DNA of 59,235 nt from Hyphomicrobium sp. (GTDB lineage Bacteria; Pseudomonadota; Alphaproteobacteria; Rhizobiales; Hyphomicrobiaceae). The notes beneath the pieces were generated by a model. The model was not told the DNA's origin and did not search any database. It saw only the letters and a list, made by a program, of their open reading frames with translations. Both the position numbers and the translations under genes were made by a program. Positions 18,683 to 25,759 of this stretch are shown piece after piece; the first letter of the stretch is position 1; each line of letters begins with the position of its first letter. The stretch covers positions 1-59,235 of the forward strand of contig NZ_WBUE01000027.1 in the NCBI RefSeq assembly GCF_009026145.1. Direction: 5' to 3'.

Positions 18683-19416
18683 GCTGCGCTACTCCGCTCC
18701 GCGCGGGCGATCTCGTCGAGGCGCAGCACGCGGTCGAAGCGCGGACCGAGCTGCTCCTCGTGGCTCACCATGATCACCGAGGCGGCCGCCGCATCTGCCT
18801 CGGCGAACAACAGGTCGAGGAAGGCGAGCTGGCGGTCGCGGTCGAGGGCCGAGGTCGGCTCGTCGGCAACGATCAACTCCGGACCGCCGATTAGCGCCCG
18901 CGCCGCCGCGACGCGCTGCTGTTGGCCGACGCTCAGATCGGCGGTCGAGTGATCGGCCAGCTCCTCGGCATCGAGGCCAAGGCTGGTCAGCAGCCGCTTC
19001 GCCTCTACCTCTGGGGGACCACTGCGCGCAGCCCGCGCGGCCCGCTGCCGCGCGAAGCTCAAGGGCAACATGACATTGTCGAGGATCGAGCCGTAGGGCA
19101 GCAGGTTGAACATCTGGAAAATGATGCCGAAGTGCTCGGCCCGGAAGTGATCGCGCGCGGCGTTGGAAAGTCGCGTCAGATCGGTGCCCAGCACCTGGAG
19201 CTGCCCGGTCTGCGGCGCGACGATGCCGCACAACAGGCTGAGGAACGTCGACTTGCCCGTGCCCGACGGGCCGACGAGCAGGACCCGTTGGCGAGCCGCC
19301 AGCGCGAAGCTCTCGATCGTCAGCGAGAATGGGCGCGACCCCGGCCAGCGGAAGCGAATGCCCGCCATGCGCACGATGTCCGGCACCGCGGGAGCTGCTG
19401 CGGCGCGCTGCATCAC
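18679..19416 (-). CDS. ABC transporter ATP-binding protein, MacB/LolD type
   Basis: 245 residues. Walker A GPSGTGKST at about 49-57, Q-loop in FQMFNLLPYG, signature LSVGQQQRVAAARAL, Walker B LIVADEPTSALD and switch His in VSHEEQ are all intact. It pairs with the following permease. Both ends overlap neighbouring genes by four bases, so the operon is translationally coupled. The upstream His-rich ZrgA-like protein suggests zinc or another divalent metal as the theme. Confidence 0.92.
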   Translation of the reverse strand: MMQRAAAAPAVPDIVRMAGIRFRWPGSRPFSLTIESFALAARQRVLLVGPSGTGKSTFLSLLCGIVAPQTGQLQVLGTDLTRLSNAARDHFRAEHFGIIFQMFNLLPYGSILDNVMLPLSFARQRAARAARSGPPEVEAKRLLTSLGLDAEELADHSTADLSVGQQQRVAAARALIGGPELIVADEPTSALDRDRQLAFLDLLFAEADAAAASVIMVSHEEQLGPRFDRVLRLDEIARAERSSAA

Positions 19417-20021
19417 ATGATCCCGTCGAGGTCGAGCATCGGCTTGTCGCGGCTCACCTCGTACTTGCTTTGCCCCTTGGCGGTGACGACGTTGACCGTC
19501 AGCTCGTGCGCGCCGGCGAACAGCTTGAAGTAGTCGAACGTGATCGCCGTCAGCTCGGCCGGCCGGGTGCAGTCGAGCGCATACGTCGCGTGGAACTGAT
19601 TGTGTCCGGCGGCCTCCTCGTGATCGTGCTCGGCCTTGGCGTCCTCTTTATCGCCAGCGTCGTGGTCGTCGTCGTGCTGCTCGGCTTCGACGGCTACGCT
19701 CGCCTCGGCGACGGCGCAGCCCGCCTGCGGAGGTAGAGCGAACAGAGCGAGCGGCTTGGCGAGCTGCGCCTTGGCTTTCTCCACCGCCGCCTTCTGCTCC
19801 TCGGTCGAGGCCGCGTGCTCGAAGCCGACGATATCCATGCCGGGCACCTCCAGCTCCATGGAAACGCGCTTCTCCTCGACAGCCATGTTGAGCGTACCGT
19901 GTCCATGCACGTGGGCCCCGAGCTCGCGGTGGGTTTCCTCGCCGTGCGTCGGCAGGGACAGCGTCATCGCGGCCAGGATTAGCGCGGGAACCGCGGGCGC
20001 GAATGGGAACTGCATGCGCAT
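19413..20021 (-). CDS. zrgA: ZrgA-like His-rich periplasmic protein (DUF2796)
   Basis: 202 residues with a signal peptide, then RELGAHVHGHGTLNMAVE, the DUF2796 hallmark, and the block ELEVPGMDIVGFEHAA. A central His/Asp/Glu-rich stretch (EQHDDDHDAGDKED, AEHDHEEAAGHNQF) is a likely metal-binding loop. The family is named after the zinc-regulated ZrgA of Vibrio. It heads an operon with an ABC ATPase, an FtsX-type permease and a DUF3299 protein. I looked for an AT-rich Zur-like palindrome upstream and saw none, so regulation is open. Zinc as the ligand is inference from the family. Confidence 0.85.
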   Translation of the reverse strand: MRMQFPFAPAVPALILAAMTLSLPTHGEETHRELGAHVHGHGTLNMAVEEKRVSMELEVPGMDIVGFEHAASTEEQKAAVEKAKAQLAKPLALFALPPQAGCAVAEASVAVEAEQHDDDHDAGDKEDAKAEHDHEEAAGHNQFHATYALDCTRPAELTAITFDYFKLFAGAHELTVNVVTAKGQSKYEVSRDKPMLDLDGIM

Positions 20022-20160
20022 GATCGTGCTCCTCGATCGGTGTCGCTCGCGCGGCCTTGGGGCTGCGCCACGAGCGCGTATGAACTGGGACTAACGGGAC
20101 GGATCAAGTGCCCGGTGCGTCGGCGGCGGATGGCAGCAGACGTGATTGCCGGGCCAGAAG

Positions 20161-20550
20161 TCAGACGCGGGGAGGAGCGCGTGCCTGAAAGTGAATAGTG
20201 TCGCTACCCAGCAACGTGGCCGCGACGCGCAATGGGCGCAGCGCCACAAAACGTGGCGTCTCGACTGCCGCCGCCGGAGGGGGCGGGAGGAGGCCGCTGG
20301 CGGCCGCCGCCAGCGACCAGCACATCGCGCAGTCATGGCGGTGATCGCGCGGGACGACCGGGTCGCATCCCGGGGAACGGACGATGGCGCGGCAGGCCAT
20401 GGTTACCGCGCCCGCTGCCCAGCCCCGTGCATTCGCCGCCGGGTGCCCATGGGCATGCACGTGCGCCAGCGCCAGGACGAGCGCCGCCTGCATCGCCACC
20501 GCGAGCAGGGCCACCAGTCCAGGGCTCGATCGACGCCGAAAGAAGCGCAT
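20161..20550 (-). CDS. DUF2946-like membrane/secreted protein
   Basis: About 129 residues: basic start MRFFRRRSSPG, hydrophobic segment LVALLAVAMQAALVLALA followed at once by HVHAHGHP, a later DHRHDCAMCWSLA and a C-terminal FQARAPP. The Cys/His pattern plus the ARAPP tail is typical of DUF2946, which I recall from metal-responsive gene clusters. GGAG lies five bases ahead of the ATG at 20550; a longer frame to 20634 lacks this. It lies 139 bases upstream of zrgA on the same strand and may belong to the same regulon. Confidence 0.7.
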   Translation of the reverse strand: MRFFRRRSSPGLVALLAVAMQAALVLALAHVHAHGHPAANARGWAAGAVTMACRAIVRSPGCDPVVPRDHRHDCAMCWSLAAAASGLLPPPPAAAVETPRFVALRPLRVAATLLGSDTIHFQARAPPRV

Positions 20551-20656
20551 TGGATCTCCAGGAGTGCGGGCACGATAAGCCCAAAAGTGCGGCGGACGAA
20601 AGACGCCCCTGCCGCCCGCAGCGCCGCACTGCAATGCACATGGTGAACCGTCGGCG

Positions 20657-21085
20657 CTAGCTGGTTAGCCAACCCGTATTTTTAGCCCTCGGCAAAGCGT
20701 CGTCCGCTTGTTGAGCGGCAGCAACTTTGGCAATCTGGTCATGCGTGCCCGTCCATTCGTACTTCATCTTGTCGCCGCTGACGGTGGCACGCACCACGCC
20801 GTGAATGCAGCCATCTGGCTTTTCGTCCATACCGCCCCAGGTGACATTCTCATTGAACTCGTAGGCGTCGCCTTTGCGATCGCCCATGAGGATGCCGCCG
20901 CATGGAAAGCTGGGATAGCGGCTGACCCCGCCCTTCGGCGACACGAACGTCAGCCGGGTCTCGAACTTGGTCTCGCCCTGGGTCACATCGCCGACCCAGG
21001 TGCCGATGATTGCGTCTTCTGCCAGCGCGCCGGCTGGCGCCGTGAGCAGGCCCGCGACAAAAGCCAATCGGGCAAGCAATGACAT
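20657..21085 (-). CDS. secreted hypothetical protein
   Basis: 142 residues with an N-terminal signal peptide (MSLLARLAFVAGLLTAPAGALA) and a mature part starting EDAIIGTWVGDV. The opening IIGTWVGDVTQG and beta-rich pattern look lipocalin-like, and two cysteines (SFPCGG, DGCIHG) could form a disulfide. I do not recognise a named family. A second ATG at 21097 is four codons upstream. It is divergent from the flavin-binding protein gene. Confidence 0.65.
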   Translation of the reverse strand: MSLLARLAFVAGLLTAPAGALAEDAIIGTWVGDVTQGETKFETRLTFVSPKGGVSRYPSFPCGGILMGDRKGDAYEFNENVTWGGMDEKPDGCIHGVVRATVSGDKMKYEWTGTHDQIAKVAAAQQADDALPRAKNTGWLTS

Positions 21086-21259
21086 GCCGTATTCCAATAT
21101 TCATTATGCGCGCACAACCGGCCAATTCTTATCCCCGGATGGCGCCCTGGAAAAGGGACGGCTGCGGGTGCGGTGAACATCGTCAGACCGCTCGCCCCAG
21201 GGGCCATCACGTGCCAGGATGCCCCAACGACCAAGACAATGAGGGAGGCTATTGAACCG

Positions 21260-21922
21260 ATGAGTCGGCTTTACCAGGACCAGCACCGAGCCCTGCAGGA
21301 CCGCTTCCAGTCACGCCCGATGGCCGACCGGATCGAGCAGATCGCCCTCAAGACCGAGATCGGTCCCGACGAGAGGGCCTTCATCGAGAGCCGTGACTTC
21401 TTCTTCCTGACCACGGTCGACGGGCAGGGGCGCCCGACCGTCTCCTACAAGGGTGGTGCCCCAGGCTTCGTGCGCGTCGTCGACGACACGCACCTGCTGT
21501 TCCCCAGCTACGACGGTAACGGCATGTACCTGTCGATGGGCAATATCACCGCCAACCCCAACGTCGGTTTCTTGTTCATCGACTTCGAGCGCCCATTTCG
21601 TTTGCGGGCGCAGGGCCTTGCCGAAGTGTCGGACGCACCCGAGCATCTCGCCCTGTTCAAGGAGGCCGAGCTCGTCGTACGCGTAAAGGTCACCGAGCTG
21701 TGGATGAACTGCCCGCGCTACGTCCACCGCTATCAGAGGCTGAAAAGCTCGCGTTACGTCCCGCAGCCGGATGCCGAGACGCCGGTATGCGAGTGGAAGC
21801 GCATTGACGGAATCCAGGACGTGCTGCGGCCCAACGAGCTGGAGCAGGTGGCACGTTCAGGCGGCACCATTCCCATCGAGGAATGGATGGGACGCGTCGT
21901 GACCGGGGACGAGAAGGCCTAA
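21260..21922 (+). CDS. pyridoxamine 5'-phosphate oxidase family protein
   Basis: 220 residues with the split-barrel flavin-binding fold. DFFFLTTVDGQGRPTVSYKGG is cut here into FFLTTVDGQGRPTVS, the typical first strands, followed by LLFPSYDGNGMYLSMGNI and NVGFLFIDF. It belongs to the general PPOX group, not to PdxH, since the PdxH-specific C-terminal residues are absent. Start ATG at 21260 has GGAGG about 11 bases ahead; an ATG at 21239 has none. Substrate unknown; FMN-, F420- or heme-linked reductase roles are possible in the family. Confidence 0.8.
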   Translation: MSRLYQDQHRALQDRFQSRPMADRIEQIALKTEIGPDERAFIESRDFFFLTTVDGQGRPTVSYKGGAPGFVRVVDDTHLLFPSYDGNGMYLSMGNITANPNVGFLFIDFERPFRLRAQGLAEVSDAPEHLALFKEAELVVRVKVTELWMNCPRYVHRYQRLKSSRYVPQPDAETPVCEWKRIDGIQDVLRPNELEQVARSGGTIPIEEWMGRVVTGDEKA

Positions 21923-21941
21923 GTCGGGGCTGAAATCAGCG

Positions 21942-21969
21942 GCGCCGCCGGAGCGGTCTCCGACGGCGC
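21942..21969 (+). terminator. hairpin after the PPOX-family gene
   Basis: A 12-bp stem with one mismatch (GCGCCGCCGGAG at 21942-21953 and CTCCGACGGCGC at 21958-21969) and a four-base loop, 20 bases after the stop codon. No U-run follows, so it may end transcription weakly or only protect the 3' end. Confidence 0.45.
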
Positions 21970-22165
21970 TGCTCGCCCCTTTGCGAGGCGGCTCCTTGGC
22001 GTTATGCCGATGTCCGTTTTGGCGTTGCGTTCGTTGGCGAAAACCCAGCCTAACGATCGATCCGACGGCCTGGACTGTGAACCCCTCGGCGCCCTCGATC
22101 AACCGCGCTCTTGGCGCAGCTCGCGGCCCCGCTATGCGCTCCCCGCCGATCTAGGCGTCGCCGCT

Positions 22166-22495
22166 TCATGACTGGCCGCTATTGGGCTCCGGCGCCAAGG
22201 GTGCTGGGGGATGCCCCGGCGGCCCGTGCAGGTAGGTCATGGTCAAGTAGGCGCCGATCCACGAGCCGAGGGCGGCGAACAGCACGTACACCCAGTTGTT
22301 GGTGTAGCTGATCACCGCGAACGAGGAGAGCGTGTACCAAAGGGCGCTCCAGTTCGCCGCCGCGACGCGCTTGCGGGCGATGACCGAGGACGTGAACATC
22401 ACGTAGACGGCGTCGGTCAGCGCCGTCGCCAGAACAACGCCCAGCGCCAGCCAGATATCGATTTCGAGGATGCCTTGCACGAAAAGCGCCTCCAC
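22166..22495 (-). CDS. hypothetical three-helix membrane protein
   Basis: 109 residues with three likely transmembrane helices (IWLALGVVLATALTDAVYVM, ALWYTLSSFAVISYT, WVYVLFAALGSWIGAYLTM) and a Pro-rich hydrophilic tail. The first and third helices are Gly/Ala-rich. The family is not recognised and no motif suggests a function. It lies 50 bases after dcd on the same strand and could share its transcript. Confidence 0.65.
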   Translation of the reverse strand: MEALFVQGILEIDIWLALGVVLATALTDAVYVMFTSSVIARKRVAAANWSALWYTLSSFAVISYTNNWVYVLFAALGSWIGAYLTMTYLHGPPGHPPAPLAPEPNSGQS

Positions 22496-22545
22496 TGCCT
22501 GAGGCGCCGAGCCTACGCCCCACGGTCTTAAGGAAGCGCCTAAGC

Positions 22546-23610
22546 TTACTTGAAGTGCTTGGAGAGCTTCAGGCCCTGCGCCTGGTAGTGCGAGGCAAGA
22601 TCCCGACCATAAAGAAGCTCCGGCGTGTCGGTGAGGCGCTCGTAGACGAGGCGCCCGATCGTCTGCCCATCCTCGAGGATGAACGGCACCTTGTGCGAGC
22701 GCACCTCGAGCACCGCACGTGAGCCGGCGCCGCCCGCCTCGGCGTGACCGAACCCCGGATCGAAGAAGCCGGCATAGTGCACGCGGAACTCACCGACCAG
22801 AGGATTGAACGGCACCATCTCGGCTGCCTGGTCGGGCGGCACGTGCACGGCTTCCTTGGAGGCGAGAATGTAGAACTGGTCGGGGTCGAGGATCAGCCGC
22901 TTCTTGCCGCGCACGTAGATCGGCTCCCAATAATCGAGCATGGCGCAGGCGCCCACCGCATCGACGTCGACGAGACCGGTATGGCGCTTGGCGCGATAGC
23001 CAACGAGGCCGTCCTTGTCACCGGAAAGATCGACCGACAGGGCAATGTCCTGCACCGGCTTTGCCTCCGATCCGCCACGGCGGAAGCGGATCTGCGACAG
23101 GCGCGAGCCCCTGCGCACGACGACGGAAAAAGTCTGCGGGCAGATCTCGGCGTAGAGCGGACCCTGATAGCCGGCGGGGATTTGGTCGAAGGCGGAGACG
23201 CCGTCGGCGATGACGCGCGTGAACACGTCGAGCCGGCCGGTCGAGCTTTTGGGGTTGGTCGCTGCACACAGGTCGTCGGGGAGGGCGAGGCTCTCCAGGA
23301 GCGGCGCCACGTATACGCAGCCCGTCTCCAGCACGGCGCCCTGGGACAGGCTGATCGCGTGCAGCTGCAGGTCGTCGAGCTTGGCGGCGACCTTCTCGCC
23401 CTTGCCGGGCAGAAAACTCGCGCGTACGCGATAGGCGATGTTGCCGAGCCGCAGGTCGAGGCTCGCCGGCTGCAGCTGGTTCGCCAACAGGGGCTCGGCC
23501 AGTTTTATCTGACCCACGTCAATCATGGCGCGGATCGCCTGCGACGGTAGGATGCCCTCGGAGAGCGTCTTGTGCGCGGCTTTCACGGGTTTGAGCTCGA
23601 GCTTCGCCAT
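22546..23610 (-). CDS. dcd: 2'-deoxycytidine 5'-triphosphate deaminase, two-domain type
   Basis: Converts dCTP to dUTP for thymidylate synthesis. 354 residues, about twice the length of the E. coli enzyme, as in alphaproteobacteria where the protein is a fused duplicate. Domain 1 has LDLRLGNIAYRVR and KSSTGRLDVFTRV; domain 2 has GEFRVHYAGFFDPGFGH. The catalytic Glu is expected in the second copy. Start ATG at 23610. It is divergent from the metZ leader. Confidence 0.92.
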   Translation of the reverse strand: MAKLELKPVKAAHKTLSEGILPSQAIRAMIDVGQIKLAEPLLANQLQPASLDLRLGNIAYRVRASFLPGKGEKVAAKLDDLQLHAISLSQGAVLETGCVYVAPLLESLALPDDLCAATNPKSSTGRLDVFTRVIADGVSAFDQIPAGYQGPLYAEICPQTFSVVVRRGSRLSQIRFRRGGSEAKPVQDIALSVDLSGDKDGLVGYRAKRHTGLVDVDAVGACAMLDYWEPIYVRGKKRLILDPDQFYILASKEAVHVPPDQAAEMVPFNPLVGEFRVHYAGFFDPGFGHAEAGGAGSRAVLEVRSHKVPFILEDGQTIGRLVYERLTDTPELLYGRDLASHYQAQGLKLSKHFK

Positions 23611-23665
23611 GGTCGACGGGTCCTCGCCGGCAAGCGCGGCCTAGTCGCTCTAGAGCAAGCGGGCC

Positions 23666-23694
23666 TTGACGCCAAGCTTGAAGCGGGAGTAATC
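23666..23694 (+). promoter_or_regulatory. candidate promoter for the metZ leader
   Basis: TTGACG at 23666-23671, a 17-base spacer and GTAATC at 23689-23694. This would start the RNA just ahead of the SAM-II aptamer at 23707. The -10 is weak. Confidence 0.35.
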
Positions 23695-23702
23695 CCCGCT
23701 TC
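23680..23702. repeat. 8-bp palindrome in front of the SAM-II aptamer
   Basis: GAAGCGGG at 23680-23687 and CCCGCTTC at 23695-23702 form a perfect inverted repeat around AGTAATC. It overlaps the proposed -10 element, so it could be an operator, or a hairpin of unknown use. Confidence 0.5.
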
Positions 23703-23706
23703 ACCC

Positions 23707-23760
23707 CGTGGTCATTTGGCCGGCCGGCTTGCAGCCACGTAAAACAACTCGCTAAAAGGG
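23707..23760 (+). promoter_or_regulatory. SAM-II riboswitch aptamer upstream of metZ
   Basis: The stretch fits the SAM-II (metA motif) consensus: a P1 stem CGTGG (23707-23711) paired with CCACG (23735-23739), a conserved TCATTTGGCCGG loop, GGCTTGCAGCCACGT, and the 3' pseudoknot strand GCTAAAAGGG ending at 23760. SAM-II is an H-type pseudoknot that binds S-adenosylmethionine and shuts off methionine genes in alphaproteobacteria. The downstream gene metZ is a classic target. Confidence 0.9.
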
Positions 23761-23780
23761 CCGTGCGCACCCCGGAGCAG

Positions 23781-23827
23781 AAGCGCGGCTGCCTTTTCGA
23801 GCGGCGCTTACGCTGGCCGGGTTTTTT
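23781..23827 (+). terminator. possible riboswitch-controlled terminator in the metZ leader
   Basis: AAGCGCGGCT (23781-23790) pairs with AGCGGCGCTT (23800-23809) except for one G-G mismatch; GC-rich sequence and a run of six T at 23822-23827 follow. The gap between stem and T-run is about 12 bases, so it is not a textbook terminator. It may be the off-switch of the SAM-II leader. Confidence 0.35.
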
Positions 23828-23855
23828 GCTGGGCGACGAGCCCTGGAGGACGCGC

Positions 23856-25067
23856 ATGGCGAGCAAGAAGGACCGAGCAACAAAGCCGGCCGAGTGGGCA
23901 CCCGAGACGCAGCTCGTGCACGGCGGCGCCCTGCGCTCGCAGTTCGGCGAAACCTCCGAGGCGATGTTTCTGACGCAGGGCTTCGTCTACGACAGCGCCG
24001 AGCAGGCCGAGGCGCGCTTCAAAAACGAGGACCCGGGCTTCCAGTACAGCCGCTTCGGCAACCCGACCGTCGCCATGTTCGAGGAGCGCGTGCGCTTGCT
24101 CGAGGGCGCCGAGGAGGCGCGGGCCACGGCGACCGGCATGGCCGCCGTCAACGCAGCGATTTTGTCGTATCTCAAGGCCGGTGATCACATCGTCTCGGCG
24201 CGTGCGCTGTTCGGCGCCTGCCGCTACATCGTCGAGACGCTTGCCCCGCGCTACGGTATCGCCTCGACACTCATCGACGGACGCGATCTTAACGCCTGGA
24301 AGAAGGCGGTGCGCCCCAACACCAAGCTGTTCTTCTTCGAGACGCCGTCCAACCCGACACTGGAGCTCGTCGACATCGCCGCGGTGTCCAAGCTCGCACA
24401 TGAGATCGGCGCCATCGTCGTCGTCGACAACGTGTTCGCCACACCCATGCTGCAGCGGCCGCTCGCGCATGGTGCCGACGTCGTCGTCTACTCGGCGACC
24501 AAGCACATCGATGGGCAGGGGCGCTGTCTCGGCGGCGCGGTGCTCGGCTCCAAAGACTATGTCACCAACCACCTGCAGGAGTACCTGCGCCAGACGGGAC
24601 CGACGATGAGCCCGTTCAACGCCTGGGTGATGCTCAAAGGGCTCGAGACGATGCCGGTACGCGTGCGGGCCCAGTCGGCAACCGCGGCCAAGATCGCCGA
24701 CCATCTGGCCGGCCAGCCGGGGGTCGTTCGCGTCCTTTACTGCGGGCGCGCCGACCATCCGCAAGCCGACCTCGCGCGTCGCCAGATGACCGGCGGCGGG
24801 CAGATGATCGCCTTCGAGGTGGAGGGGGGCAAGGCGGGAGCCTTCGCGCTGCAGAACGCGCTGTGCCTGATCAAGATCTCCAACAATCTCGGCGACGCCA
24901 AATCGCTGATTACCCACCCGGCCACCACCACCCACTACAAAATCGGGCCTCAAGCCCGCGCCGAGCTCGGCATCGGCGATGGCATGCTGCGCCTGTCCAT
25001 CGGGCTCGAGGCGTTCGAGGATCTCGTCGCCGATCTCGACGCCGGGCTCGCCGCCGTCCGTCGTTAA
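23856..25067 (+). CDS. metZ: O-succinylhomoserine sulfhydrylase
   Basis: PLP enzyme that makes homocysteine from O-succinylhomoserine and sulfide. 403 residues. The internal-aldimine Lys is in YSATKHIDGQGR at about residue 210; ARYG-like QYSRFGNPTVAMFE, GMAAVNAAIL and SLITHPATTTH are Cys/Met-metabolism signatures. The start at 23856 has GGAGGA five bases ahead; the in-frame GTG at 23763 overlaps the leader. It is controlled by the SAM-II riboswitch in the long leader, so synthesis should fall when SAM is plentiful. Cystathionine gamma-synthase is a related alternative but the leader and motifs favour MetZ. Confidence 0.93.
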   Translation: MASKKDRATKPAEWAPETQLVHGGALRSQFGETSEAMFLTQGFVYDSAEQAEARFKNEDPGFQYSRFGNPTVAMFEERVRLLEGAEEARATATGMAAVNAAILSYLKAGDHIVSARALFGACRYIVETLAPRYGIASTLIDGRDLNAWKKAVRPNTKLFFFETPSNPTLELVDIAAVSKLAHEIGAIVVVDNVFATPMLQRPLAHGADVVVYSATKHIDGQGRCLGGAVLGSKDYVTNHLQEYLRQTGPTMSPFNAWVMLKGLETMPVRVRAQSATAAKIADHLAGQPGVVRVLYCGRADHPQADLARRQMTGGGQMIAFEVEGGKAGAFALQNALCLIKISNNLGDAKSLITHPATTTHYKIGPQARAELGIGDGMLRLSIGLEAFEDLVADLDAGLAAVRR

Positions 25068-25138
25068 TCAGACGCGATTGACCCGGCGCGCGGGGGGCTT
25101 AGAATCCCGCGCCGCTGCGCCCGCCGGCGCCAGGAGCA

Positions 25139-25214
25139 CTAGTGTGATGATCGAGAAATTCGCTATCATTCGCGGCGAGGGATTGAGCGAATTTCTCGAT
25201 CTGAATCACACTAG
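25139..25214. repeat. CTAG-bounded palindromic element, copy 1
   Basis: Left arm 25139-25164 and right arm 25186-25214 are complementary over 25 bp with a three-base bulge (G against TCAG). Both ends are CTAG. The loop is 21 bases. It shares CTAGTGTGAT and GA-AAATTCGC-type blocks with the copies at 25228 and 25700. Confidence 0.85.
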
Positions 25215-25227
25215 GGAATCTAGGATC

Positions 25228-25304
25228 CTAGTATCCCTTATGATTCCGAAGTTCGCTCCCGGCCCCAGCAGCAAGCTCCGGCGAACTTCGGAATCGGGAC
25301 ACTA
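25228..25304. repeat. CTAG-bounded palindromic element, copy 2
   Basis: Inner arms GATTCCGAAGTTCGC (25242-25256) and GCGAACTTCGGAATC (25281-25295) are perfect; the outer CTAGTATCCC (25228-25237) matches GGGACACTAG (25295-25304) with one mismatch. It is separated from copy 1 by 13 bases and ends six bases before apaG. Confidence 0.8.
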
Positions 25305-25310
25305 GCCGCA

Positions 25311-25703
25311 ATGTACGAAGCAGTGACCCGCGGCATCCGCATCCGCGTCACCCCGCAGTACCTGGAGGACCAGTCGTCCCCGGAGGAAAGCGAATTCTTT
25401 TGGGCCTACACCATCGACATCGCCAACGAGAGCGAGGAGACGGTACAGCTGCGCTCGCGCGTATGGCTGATCACCGACGGAGCCGGACACACGCAGGAGG
25501 TGCGAGGCCCGGGTGTCGTCGGCGAAACGCCGGTCATCCAGCCCGGCGCCTCGTTCAGCTACACCTCGGGGTGCCCCTTGCGCACGCCGTCCGGCATCAT
25601 GGTCGGCAGCTACCAGATGACCGACGAGAAGGGCGAATTGTTCGACGTCGCCATTCCCGCCTTCTCGCTCGACAGCCCGTTCGCCGTGCGCAGCGTCAAC
25701 TAG
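25311..25703 (+). CDS. apaG: ApaG protein
   Basis: 130-residue fibronectin-III-like protein of the ApaG/CorD family, linked in enterobacteria to cobalt and magnesium tolerance; the biochemical role is unclear. Family blocks are [46 protein letters not shown] and GSYQM. Length and motifs are normal. The gene is enclosed by CTAG-bounded palindromes, and its TAG stop lies inside the left CTAG of the downstream copy. Confidence 0.94.
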   Translation: MYEAVTRGIRIRVTPQYLEDQSSPEESEFFWAYTIDIANESEETVQLRSRVWLITDGAGHTQEVRGPGVVGETPVIQPGASFSYTSGCPLRTPSGIMVGSYQMTDEKGELFDVAIPAFSLDSPFAVRSVN

Positions 25704-25749
25704 CGTGATGATCGATAAATTCGCCAACACCCGCTGCATGCAACACTAG
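25700..25749. repeat. CTAG-bounded element, copy 3 (shortened)
   Basis: Starts CTAGCGTGATGATCGATAAATTCGCC and ends CACTAG. The left part matches the left arm of copy 1 with two base changes, but the right arm is missing. It fills the space between apaG and argE. Confidence 0.7.
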
Positions 25750-25759
25750 CGAGCCACCG

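Noticed and set aside
20022..20160. Zur box upstream of zrgA
   Set aside because: I found no AT-rich palindrome of the expected type in the 139 bases ahead of the gene.
21857..22102. Minus-strand 81-codon frame after the PPOX gene
   Set aside because: Overlaps the PPOX 3' end and a hairpin, no start site, no motif.
23763..23855. GTG at 23763 as the metZ start
   Set aside because: It lies in the riboswitch leader and adds a basic, unrelated segment; ATG 23856 has a perfect ribosome site and matches the family's N-terminus.
25139..25304. CRISPR-like repeated structure
   Set aside because: There are only two or three diverged palindromes with CTAG ends and no regular spacers.
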